Shown: piece after piece, positions 1-6,042 of the stretch
Layout of the letters: every line of letters starts with the position of its first letter
Position numbering within the stretch: position 1 is the first letter of the stretch
Assembly (NCBI GenBank): GCA_014378225.1
Contig: JACMOA010000144.1
Coordinates: 1-6,490, forward strand
Source: Deinococcales bacterium
GTDB taxonomy: Bacteria > Deinococcota > Deinococci > Deinococcales > Deinococcaceae
Length of the DNA stretch: 6,490 nucleotides
Reading direction: 5' to 3'
Translations under genes and position numbers: made by a program
Notes under the pieces: generated by a model
What the model saw: the letters and a program-made list of their open reading frames with translations, nothing else
Database searches by the model: none
What the model was told of the DNA's origin: nothing

Positions 1-68
1 GCCTTGGGGAGTTCGTGGGTCGCGTAGGTTGCAAAAACTTGGGCAATACAGTAAACCTCCGGCGAAAG

Positions 69-163
69 TCACCATGAGGCGGTGAGGTCAAGATTGTAGA
101 GGGCACAAATCAGGTTGAGCCGCAGTCCAAAACGTCTTCTACGATGACGGTAGGTTCCTTTAA
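69..163 (-). pseudogene. C-terminal remnant of an IS5-type DDE transposase
   Basis: Read on the minus strand, this stretch encodes about 31 residues ending at a TGA (69-71). They include KGTYRHRRRRFGLRLN followed by LICALYNLDLTASW. The pattern LKGxYRxRRxRFGLRxNLIxxxYN is the usual C-terminal tail of IS5-group DDE transposases, which lies after the catalytic glutamate. Nothing N-terminal to it survives: its 5' side stops where the Tn3 terminal repeat begins at 164, so the Tn3 element or a later deletion removed the rest. Further out, at about 24-45, GGTTGCAAAAACTTGGGC resembles an IS end and could be the outer terminal repeat of this element, but its partner is not in the window. The family call rests on motif memory and the fragment is short. 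Confidence 0.6.
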
Positions 164-201
164 GGCCCTCAGCTCGAGTTGGGAGAAAAAATTACTCTAA
201 G
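164..201 (+). repeat. Left 38-bp terminal inverted repeat of the Tn3-family element
   Basis: This repeat starts GGCCCT at its outer end, ends CTAAG at its inner end, and shares the 18-bp block CTCGAGTTGGGAGAAAAA with the right repeat. The two 38-bp ends match at 32 of 38 positions by hand alignment. The 38-bp length and an A-rich stretch followed by a CTAAG-like inner end are typical of Tn3-family terminal repeats, where the transposase binds the inner part. The GGCC start differs from the common GGGG. Confidence 0.8.
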
Positions 202-270
202 GGTGAGTAGAAATTCAAGAAGTCTGCACAGGGGCGTGTATTCCCGAGTTCAGCTTGAGTAGAGTCACCT

Positions 271-582
271 ATGCCGCTCACCCTCCTAAGCGAAATGCCT
301 CTAGAGACTTACGGCCAGTACCGTAGCACGCCCACCCCCGAACAACTCAGCAAGTTTTTTCACCTGGACACAGCAGATTTGGCACTCCTGAACAACCGCC
401 GCCGAGACCATAACCGACTGGGAATGGCGGTACAGCTTTGTACTCTGCGCTTCATGGGTAGCTTTCCAGATGACCCTCGAACGGTCCCAGTGGGTGTTTT
501 ACGCTTTCTAGCACGGCAGTTGGCTTTGCCTGTACCCTCCAACTTGAAGCGCTATGCCAAGCGGCCCGCTACCCTGAGTTGA
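271..582 (+). CDS. tnpA: Tn3-family transposase, N-terminal fragment ending at a premature TGA
   Basis: This 103-residue frame is the start of a Tn3 transposase (DUF4158 domain). The ATG at 271 gives MPLTLLSE, the usual beginning of the family. Recognisable blocks follow: PTPEQLSKFFHLD (about residues 22-34), RRRDHNRLGMAVQLCTLRF (about 43-61) and LKRYAKRPAT (about 92-101). It stops at TGA 580-582, in the same frame as the large downstream frame, at a point where the family continues with a segment like ATRxxHLxxIRxHLGY. The normal gene would therefore have been one frame of about 1032 codons from 271 to 3369. The fragment alone lacks the catalytic domain. The Shine-Dalgarno sequence before 271 is weak. 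A poor promoter-like pair (TTCAAG at 214, TGTATT at 237, 17-bp spacer) lies upstream, but I do not rely on it. Confidence 0.75.
   Translation: MPLTLLSEMPLETYGQYRSTPTPEQLSKFFHLDTADLALLNNRRRDHNRLGMAVQLCTLRFMGSFPDDPRTVPVGVLRFLARQLALPVPSNLKRYAKRPATLS
580..582 (+). other. In-frame TGA splitting the transposase gene
   Basis: Codons on both sides of this TGA are in one frame and align without a gap to Tn3 transposases (ATLS before; HQHLIRKHLGYQ after). A single substitution is the simplest cause, for example CGA (Arg) to TGA. No frameshift is needed. Confidence 0.8.
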
Positions 583-591
583 CACCAGCAC

Positions 592-3369
592 TTGATTCGT
601 AAACATTTAGGGTATCAAACTTTGTCGGGTTTTGAAATATTTTGTCTGATGCGCTGGATGTACGGTCAATTGCTTCTGGGACACATCGATGATGTCAAGC
701 TTTTTGACCTCGCCACCCAGCGGCTCATCACCCGTAAGGTTGTGCTCCCTGCCGCATCCACCCTGGCTACCCTGGTCACTCGAGTTCGACAACGAACTTC
801 TCTACGGGTTTTCGAGGCACTCTCCCGGCGACTTTCAGAAGATCAGGCCCAGCGGCTTGAGGCTTTACTAGTTGTTCCAGACGGCAAATACAAATCCCCC
901 CTCGACACTTTACGAGAATCTCCCGCAGCCTGGACTGTGACCGACCTTTATGCGGGTCTCGAGCGCCTCAAGGCCCTTCGGACGCTTGGCGTAGGTCAAC
1001 TCGACCTTTCAGACATCTCGAGCCAGAAGCGCTCAGCACTCAGCCAAGAGGGCATGACCCTTTGGGCCGATACCCTGGCCAAGTCGGGTGTAACTCGACG
1101 TCGAGCTACCTTGTTGGCCTGGGCGCAATATATCGAGCGACAAGCGATGGATGACGTGCTGACCGTGTTCGACCGTTATCTCAAAGGTCTGGAACTGCGC
1201 GGACTCGAGAAACACCGCAAGGTCCGTTTACGCGGACTCAAAGACCTGGACCGGGCCGCGAAAGTGCTCAGCCGGGCGGTGAAGATGCTACTCGAGTGGC
1301 CCGAAGGAAAACGCAATGCCAGAAGAGCTATTTTGAAGCAACTCGAGGAAAGTCGGCTCAAAGCAGCTGTAGAGCGAGTGGATGCCCTGACCCATGAAGA
1401 AGTGGACTTCCCTGTCGCCTGGAGTTACGCCCAGAAACAGGTCGCTCGTTTTCTACCCCAGTTCCTCGAGGCTATCCCCTTCGAGGGTACGCCCAGCGTG
1501 GCAGGTCTGCTCGAGGCCATCACCTTCTTGAAATCAGCCGAACTCGGGTCACTCGAGTTTAAGGACGCCCCCAAAGCGTTCATGTCCCCGGTCTGGCAAG
1601 CCCGTGTCTTCCCCCAGGACGGTGAAGTTGTGCAAGACACCTATCTTCTGGTCGTGGCCATTCACATTCAGATGCAACTCAAGCGGCGAGAGCTGTACGT
1701 TTCGAGCAGTCATCGTCACCAAGACCCGCGCACCGGACTGCTGGAAGGGGCCGAGTGGGAACAGCAGCGCCTGAATGTGTGTCGCTTGCTGGGCCGCTCA
1801 ACTGATGGCAAAGCAGAACTCGAGGCCCTTTCAAAGACGTTAGACACGGCGTACCACACCGTGCTCGAGGGCTTGCCCACCAACACGGCCCTGAAACTTG
1901 TTCAGCGCAAGGGTCACACCGTTGCGGTGCTCAAACCCCTGCCCGCTCAGCCCTCGAGTCCAGGCTTAAAGTTTTTGCAGCGCGAGATGTCCCGTCGCCT
2001 GCCGTTCATCGAGCTATCCGACCTGCTGCTCGAGATCAACAGCTACACTGGCTTTGCCAAAGCGTTTATCCGCACTGATGAGGTCCGTGACCCTCGCCAT
2101 GATGTTCCTGAACTCGAGCTATCTGTGTGTGCGGTGTCTTGGACAAAGCGGCACCTAGCGGGCCTGTCCGCTTTGCTGGCTCAAGCGTGTAATTTGAGCC
2201 TTCGGGCCGTCGCCAGACCCGATATTCCGGCTCTTACACTCGAACACCTGCATTTTGTACAGCAAAACTATATTCGCCACGACACTTTGACGGCGGCCAA
2301 CTCGAAATTGGTAGAAGCCCACGCAGGTTTGCCCCTGGTCCATCACTGGGGAACCGGAGATATGGCCAGTGCCGATGGGATGCGCTTCGTGGTTTCAGTC
2401 AAATCCCTTTACAGCGGTTACAACCGCAAATACTTTGGTATTGGACGGGGCGTGACGCTGTTCTCGTTCACCAGCGACCAGTTCAGCGGGTTTTGGGGAC
2501 AGGTCGTGCCGGGGACAATGCGAGACTCACTCAATATCCTGCATGGGGTACTGTCACAAAACACCGTACTGGAGCCAAAAACCTACACCTCAGATACCGC
2601 CAGCTATAGTGATACCATCTTCGGCCTTTTTCATCTGCTGGGCCTGCAGTTTGCCCCCCGTATTGCCGATATGGGCAGCACCCGGTACTGGCGCATGGAC
2701 CGCGACTCCGACTACGGTGCACTCCAAGATTTAGCCCGAAACAAGGTCAACACAGCTTTAATTGCCGAGCACTGGGACGCGAGCAGGCCCGCTAGGTGCC
2801 GTTCTGCTCAAGACGACCTGCTTCGACTTGCGGGGTCTCTCAAGTTAGGTGTGGTCGCAGCCCCAGACATCCTCAAGACGCTGACTCGAGGCGGAAGCTT
2901 GACGGGTCTAGGGCGAGCCGTGGAAGAACTGGGTCGCATAGCTAAAACCTTGCACCTGCTGTCCTACCTCAGTGATGAGGGGTATCGTCGAGCGATTCAA
3001 ATTCAGCTCAACCGGGGAGAAAGCCGTCAGGGAGTGGGCCGCGCTGTGTATCACGGCCAAAAGGGAGAGCTAAGGCACCGCTATCAGGAAGGCCTGGAGA
3101 ATCAACTCAGCGCCTTGGGTCTGGTGGTCAATGCGATTGTGCTATGGAATGCCCGGTATATGCAGGCCATCCTGGACTGGCTCGAGGGGATTGGAGAAGA
3201 CTTTGAAGACGGTGATCTGGCCCGCTTATCGCCGCTCAAGTACGCCCATATCAATATGATTGGTCGTTACCATTTCACACTGCCAGACGATGTTCGTCTG
3301 GGTGCGATGCGTCCCTTACGGGACCCGGATACCCTCGAGCTATACGAGCGTTTAGAGGCTGCCGCCTAA
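592..3369 (+). CDS. tnpA: Tn3-family transposase, main part with catalytic domain (probably a pseudogene part)
   Basis: Tn3 transposases cut and join transposon ends in replicative transposition. This frame continues the 271-582 frame after the TGA; the TTG at 592 is only the first available start. From its first codon it reads IRKHLGYQTLSGFE, the rest of the N-terminal DNA-binding region, then a long helical middle and the C-terminal DDE domain. Likely catalytic residues, numbered from 592, are D595 (ASADGMRF), D668 (SDTASYSD) and E836 (EGLENQLSALGLVVN), all present. Two 12-residue segments are foreign to the family: residues about 516-527 (in CA-VSWTKRHLAGLS-ALLAQACN) and 730-741 (in EHWD-ASRPARCRSAQD-DLLRLAGS). 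Both come from the same 36-bp repeat. Whether a protein with these inserts and without residues 1-107 is active is doubtful. Confidence 0.85.
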   Translation: MIRKHLGYQTLSGFEIFCLMRWMYGQLLLGHIDDVKLFDLATQRLITRKVVLPAASTLATLVTRVRQRTSLRVFEALSRRLSEDQAQRLEALLVVPDGKYKSPLDTLRESPAAWTVTDLYAGLERLKALRTLGVGQLDLSDISSQKRSALSQEGMTLWADTLAKSGVTRRRATLLAWAQYIERQAMDDVLTVFDRYLKGLELRGLEKHRKVRLRGLKDLDRAAKVLSRAVKMLLEWPEGKRNARRAILKQLEESRLKAAVERVDALTHEEVDFPVAWSYAQKQVARFLPQFLEAIPFEGTPSVAGLLEAITFLKSAELGSLEFKDAPKAFMSPVWQARVFPQDGEVVQDTYLLVVAIHIQMQLKRRELYVSSSHRHQDPRTGLLEGAEWEQQRLNVCRLLGRSTDGKAELEALSKTLDTAYHTVLEGLPTNTALKLVQRKGHTVAVLKPLPAQPSSPGLKFLQREMSRRLPFIELSDLLLEINSYTGFAKAFIRTDEVRDPRHDVPELELSVCAVSWTKRHLAGLSALLAQACNLSLRAVARPDIPALTLEHLHFVQQNYIRHDTLTAANSKLVEAHAGLPLVHHWGTGDMASADGMRFVVSVKSLYSGYNRKYFGIGRGVTLFSFTSDQFSGFWGQVVPGTMRDSLNILHGVLSQNTVLEPKTYTSDTASYSDTIFGLFHLLGLQFAPRIADMGSTRYWRMDRDSDYGALQDLARNKVNTALIAEHWDASRPARCRSAQDDLLRLAGSLKLGVVAAPDILKTLTRGGSLTGLGRAVEELGRIAKTLHLLSYLSDEGYRRAIQIQLNRGESRQGVGRAVYHGQKGELRHRYQEGLENQLSALGLVVNAIVLWNARYMQAILDWLEGIGEDFEDGDLARLSPLKYAHINMIGRYHFTLPDDVRLGAMRPLRDPDTLELYERLEAAA
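2136..2171 (-). repeat. 36-bp hairpin insert, copy A (antisense to the gene)
   Basis: On the minus strand this is GC, GGACA, the core GGCCCGCTAGGTGCCG, CTT, TGTCC, AAGAC: exactly 36 bases. GGACA pairs with TGTCC. Inside, GGC pairs with GCC and CC with GG around a GCTA loop, leaving a one-base bulge and a 4-base asymmetric bulge. Removing 2136-2171 turns the gene into codons gcg gtt ttg ctg gct caa gcg (AVLLAQA), the normal Tn3 transposase text, which sets both borders. The second transposase at 3477-4979 has AVLVSQACN there and no insert. The insert lies between codon positions 2 and 3 and adds 12 residues without a stop. Confidence 0.85.
2779..2814 (+). repeat. 36-bp hairpin insert, copy B (sense to the gene)
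   Basis: This is GC, GAGCA, the core GGCCCGCTAGGTGCCG, TTC, TGCTC, AAGAC: 36 bases, 30 of them identical to copy A read in the same direction. The outer stem here is GAGCA with TGCTC. Relative to copy A, two base pairs have changed on both sides, so pairing is kept. Removing 2779-2814 gives EHWDDLLRLAGSLKLG, the normal family sequence. The other transposase copy reads EHWDDVLRLVGSLKLG. The flanking GAC on both sides (2776-2778, and the last three bases of the insert) could suggest a 3-bp duplication, but copy A shows no such flank. Confidence 0.85.
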
Positions 3370-3438
3370 CGAAGTCTCAATAGGAGTTCGTCTTGAATTG
3401 TGTCGTTCTCAACGACGAAATACGTACGACTCGAGTCC

Positions 3439-3476
3439 GTTAGGGTAAATTTTTCTCCCAACTCGAGTCAAGGGCC
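3439..3476 (-). repeat. Right 38-bp terminal inverted repeat of the Tn3-family element
   Basis: Read inward on the minus strand it starts GGCCCT, contains CTCGAGTTGGGAGAAAAA, and ends CTAAC. It matches the left repeat at 32 of 38 positions. The outer edge at 3476 coincides with the first codon (3477) of the truncated second transposase, which supports this border. Between the transposase stop and this repeat there is a small hairpin (GTCGTT/AACGAC, 3402-3416) of unknown meaning. Confidence 0.8.
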
Positions 3477-4979
3477 ACCTTAAATCTTTCTCCCGTCGCT
3501 TCAGAAGCAATCCAATCGTTAACGGTTCAACTCGAGGCTGCCTACAGACGCACGCTCGAGGGCTTACCGGGCAACGCCTGGGTCCGCTTCGAGACCCAGG
3601 ATGGGCGAAGTATTCCCATTGTTCAGGCCCTGGAACCTCAGGAGAACACCGTGCGGCTCGAGGCCATGAGCGACCGGGCCTACAGCTTCATCCCCGATGT
3701 GGACCTGTCCGAATTACTGCTGGAAATTCACGCCCAGACCGGCTTTGCCGATGAATTCTCACTTGCTAGTGAGGGAGAAGGCCGGGTCAGTGATTTTGCT
3801 AAGAGTTTATGTGCTGTTTTAGTGTCGCAAGCTTGCAACATAGGTCTCAAAGCGGTGTCGCGTCCGGGGATTCCAGCGCTGAGCCTGGGACGCCTCTCCT
3901 GGGTACAGCAGAATTATTTACGCGCAGACACCCTGATACGAGCAAACGCTCGTCTGGTTGAGGCTCATACCGATTTGCCCCTCGCCCGTAAATGGGGGGA
4001 TGGAGAGGTGGCCAGCGCGGATGGGTTGCGCTTTGTCGTCCCCGTCCGAACCGTATACTCACGGCCTAACTCCAAATACTTCGGTGCTGGGCGCGGAATT
4101 ACCTACTACAGTTTCACCAGTGACCAGTTCAGCGCTTTCCACGGCCTAGTCATCCCCGGCACTCTGCGGGACTCGCTGTACATCCTTTCAGGGCTGCTTG
4201 AGCAGCAAACTGTGCTGCAACCGAAAGAACTCATGTCGGACACGGCGGGTTACAGCGATGTGGTGTTCGGCTTGTTTCACCTATTGGGCTATCAATTCAG
4301 CCCGCGTCTGGCCGACCTCGAGCATGTCCGCTACTGGAGAATAGACCGCAGCCAGGATTACGGCCTGCTCGAAGATGTAGCTCGTAACCGTGTTAACACC
4401 GCACTGATTGGTGAGCACTGGGACGATGTTTTACGCTTGGTAGGTTCGTTGAAGCTAGGCACGGTCAAAGCACCAGACATCCTGCGAACTTTGGCTCGAG
4501 AAGGCAGCCTGTCCGGGCTGGGCCGAGCGGTGGCCGAGGTGGGTCGTATCTCCAAAACTCTCTATCTGCTTGAATATTTGCATGACGAGGGCTACCGACG
4601 CCGGATTCAGATTCAGCTCAACCGCACTGAACTTCGTCACCGTTTAGCTCGAGCGATTTACCACGGACACAAGGGTGAGATGCGCCAGAAGTACCGCGAA
4701 GGTATGGAAGACCAACTTGGCGCTTTGGGCTTGGTGGTTAACGCGGTGGTACTGTGGAACACGCGATATCTGGGAGCCAGTCTGGAGTGGCTCGAGGCCA
4801 TCAGCGATGAGGTTCATCCTGACGATATTCCACGGCTCTCCCCCCTACGCTTTGCCCACATCAACATGTTGGGGCGCTACCATTTTGAGGTGAACGCGGA
4901 CGTGGCAGCGGGGATGCTGCGTCCCTTGAGGGACCCGGACAGTACGGATGCTTTTGAGACCGCCTGGAACGAGCGCTGA
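3477..4979 (+). pseudogene. tnpA: C-terminal half of a second, diverged Tn3-family transposase
   Basis: This is 500 codons of open frame with no start of its own: the first possible GTG (3651) lies inside conserved sequence, and family similarity reaches back to TLNLSPVASEA at 3477. It covers the region from the LEGLPGNAW segment to the C-terminal end, including the DDE domain. Likely catalytic residues counted from 3477 are D182 (ASADGLRF), D255 (SDTAGYSD) and E411 (EGMEDQLGALGLVVN). It resembles the first transposase at roughly two residues in three by eye, so it comes from a different element and not from a recent duplication. It lacks both 36-bp inserts. The missing N-terminal half was lost on the side where the other Tn3 element now ends; it is not found left of that element. 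Confidence 0.8.
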
Positions 4980-5041
4980 ACTGTGCATTGGCTTCCTAAC
5001 GCCACTCTTGGTTCCGCTACTTGTTTCTAGCCATGAAGCAA

Positions 5042-5146
5042 TTACTGAACGTCACGGTAGACGGGTGGGAAGCGGTGGTACAGCCAGATGGCGTGCTCGA
5101 TGATGGTCATCGAAAAGCGGTGGCGGTGGGGCTTGAAATCGGTCAC
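5042..5146 (-). pseudogene. Decayed N-terminal remnant of an IS6-like transposase
   Basis: The minus strand reads, from a GTG at 5146, VTDFKPHRHRFSMTIIEHAI then WLYHRFPPVYRDVQ, and a TAA at 5042-5044. After it come LLHG and a TAG. This matches the start of IS6-family transposases, where F-K, a histidine/basic segment, IIxxAxWLYxRFPLSYRDVEELLxERG is usual. The text is recognisable but carries stops in the expected ELLxERG block and then fades out near 5010, so it is a fragment. On its upstream side, GGTTGTGTTGCCTTAAC (5172-5188, minus strand) resembles IS6-type ends and may be its terminal repeat. The call rests on motif memory over 34 residues. Confidence 0.55.
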
Positions 5147-5236
5147 GGACAGTTAGCCTACCCCGACCGGGTTAAGGCAACACAACCATTAAATTACGTC
5201 TGCTCGAGAGGAATAAGCCTTCTGTCTGCCCGTGTG

Positions 5237-5249
5237 GGGTAAATTTTTC
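5237..5249 (+). repeat. Terminal-repeat-like motif, possible end of the second Tn3 element
   Basis: GGGTAAATTTTTC is identical to the inner part of the right terminal repeat of the first element (3443-3455) and has the same orientation. It lies beyond the end of the second transposase, where such a repeat is expected if the IS6-like scrap in between is a later insertion. The outer 20 or so bases do not match, so this could be a diverged end or chance. Confidence 0.35.
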
Positions 5250-5296
5250 AGGTCATTCAGAAGTTATTAGTGATTCAACCTCGAATGCTTTTATAG

Positions 5297-5343
5297 ATTT
5301 GGGTAATACCGCACGAGCGGCGCTCGTGCGGTATTACCCAAAT
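5297..5343. repeat. 47-bp near-perfect palindrome
   Basis: Two perfect 23-base arms (left arm starts ATTTGGGTAATACCG and ends CACGAGCG) are separated by a single G at 5320. The structure would fold into a very stable hairpin in RNA or a cruciform in DNA. It lies about 50 bp past the stop codon of the minus-strand copper-protein gene, so it could stop transcription. However, no T-run follows on either strand, and the arms are longer than usual for an intrinsic terminator. Another possibility is two identical transposon ends left head to head after loss of the DNA between them. Confidence 0.8.
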
Positions 5344-5392
5344 GAAAATGGGCAGACTTCCTAGAAAATCCACCCACCTCTGTTCAGTGGCT

Positions 5393-5812
5393 TTAAGCGG
5401 CCATGCTGCTCAGAAGCGCCTGACAGGCGGCTTCGCAGCGGCGGCAGCTTTCCATGCACACCGCGCAGTGCTTCATATCCATATCTCGAGCATGCATCTC
5501 ACACTCGTCCCCGCAGGCTTTACACGCTGCCTGACACGCCTCGAGCTGGCTTTTGAGCACGCTCGAGGTAGGTTCGGTCAATCTCGAGAGGACGCGCCCG
5601 GTGGCGCTACACACATCAGCGCAGTCCAGGTTGAGCCGGATGCATCTCACCAGGTGGGCCAGGTGGCCTCCTTCGCCCAGACAGGCGTCGGCGCAGGAGG
5701 TGCACACCTGGGCGCACTCGAAGCAAGCTTCGATACACGCGGTCAGGGCCTGCATGTTGGAAACGCTCGAGGCGCGGGGATGGGTGGCGAGCATGGACTG
5801 AACGTGGGTCAT
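5393..5812 (-). CDS. Four-helix-bundle copper-binding protein (DUF326, Csp-like copper storage)
   Basis: The product is 139 residues with 18 cysteines, at positions 26, 30, 33, 37, 40, 44, 57, 64, 68, 93, 97, 100, 104, 116, 119, 123, 126 and 130. The CxxxC and CxxC spacing puts them on one face of successive helices, as in DUF326 proteins and the Csp copper storage proteins, which hold many Cu(I) ions inside a four-helix bundle. There is no Tat or Sec signal, so it should stay in the cytoplasm, as Csp3 does. The ATG at 5812 is supported by an AAGGAGG site 4 bases upstream. An imperfect inverted repeat (5847-5877) in the leader may be a regulatory site. No copper ATPase or regulator gene lies nearby in the window, so metal specificity is inferred from the family. 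Confidence 0.88.
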   Translation of the reverse strand: MTHVQSMLATHPRASSVSNMQALTACIEACFECAQVCTSCADACLGEGGHLAHLVRCIRLNLDCADVCSATGRVLSRLTEPTSSVLKSQLEACQAACKACGDECEMHARDMDMKHCAVCMESCRRCEAACQALLSSMAA

Positions 5813-5816
5813 AAAA

Positions 5817-5823
5817 CCTCCTT
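5817..5823 (-). promoter_or_regulatory. Strong ribosome binding site of the copper-protein gene
   Basis: The minus strand reads AAGGAGG, then TTTT, then ATG. This near-full match to the 16S rRNA tail fixes the start at 5812 and suggests efficient translation. Confidence 0.85.
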
Positions 5824-5846
5824 AAAAATTTGAGAATCTGCGGTGG

Positions 5847-5877
5847 GACGAGGGGCATAGCGTTCTATCCCCTTGTC
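5847..5877. promoter_or_regulatory. Imperfect inverted repeat upstream of the copper-protein gene, candidate operator
   Basis: On the minus strand, GACAAGGGGATAG and CTATGCCCCTCGTC flank the loop AACG. The arms match except for one substitution and one extra base. The site lies 35-65 bases before the start codon, where a repressor operator or a leader hairpin would sit. G-rich palindromes are bound by copper repressors such as CsoR, but this repeat is not a clear CsoR site and no regulator gene is in the window. I found no convincing -35/-10 pair to anchor it. Confidence 0.4.
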
Positions 5878-5981
5878 ACTATGCGCGCAGGCATGTTAAA
5901 TTCCTGTAAAGCGGCTCGAGTGTGAAGGATGCCTGAAAAACGGTAAGAAACGGACTGTGTACTTTTGGGACCCAGCCTCCA

Positions 5982-6042
5982 ACCTCGGCTCGAGGGCTAA
6001 CCTCGGCTCGAGGGCTAAGTAGGGGTAGCTGAGTAGGGGTAG
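5982..6042. repeat. Short tandem repeats
   Basis: ACCTCGGCTCGAGGGCTA (18 bp) occurs twice in direct succession, at 5982-5999 and 6000-6017. Each copy contains CTCGAG, and CCTCGGCTCGAGG is close to self-complementary. It is followed by AGTAGGGGTAG twice (6018-6028 and 6032-6042). Slippage duplication is the simplest origin. Confidence 0.8.

Larger units (their letters stand above)
164..3476 (+). mobile_element. Compact tnpA-only Tn3-family element
   Basis: The element is bounded by two 38-bp inverted repeats (164-201 and 3439-3476) and contains one gene region, a Tn3-type transposase running left to right. Only 69 bp lie between each terminal repeat and the coding frame, which leaves no room for a resolvase gene, a normal res site or cargo. 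Elements of this kind, such as IS1071, are known in the family. The 5 bases outside the two ends differ (tttaa on the left, acctt on the right). The flanking DNA also differs: an IS5-type transposase end on the left and another Tn3 transposase on the right. No target duplication survives, which points to a later deletion or recombination at one end. The transposase has a stop codon, so the element is probably not autonomous. Confidence 0.8.

Noticed and set aside
563..571. GGCCCGCTA, the first nine bases of the 36-bp element core, just before the TGA at 580
   Set aside because: The transposase has no extra residues here and the bases encode the conserved Arg-Pro-Ala, so a third insert is not supported.
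2776..2814. GAC on both sides of hairpin insert B as a 3-bp target duplication
   Set aside because: Insert A has the same AAGAC end but no matching GAC on its other side, so GAC belongs to the element and the match at B is likely chance.
2136..2814. The 36-bp repeats as CRISPR repeats
   Set aside because: Only two copies exist, over 600 bp apart, in opposite orientation and inside a coding frame, with no spacer array.
3402..3416. GTCGTT-CTC-AACGAC hairpin after the transposase stop as a terminator
   Set aside because: The stem is six pairs and no T-run follows.
5021..5242. Plus-strand open frame of 73 codons
   Set aside because: It is the opposite strand of the IS6-like remnant; its own text resembles no protein and it has no good ribosome site.
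5342..5833. Plus-strand open frame of 163 codons over the copper gene
   Set aside because: It is the antisense shadow of the cysteine-rich gene, which has a clear family pattern and a strong ribosome site.
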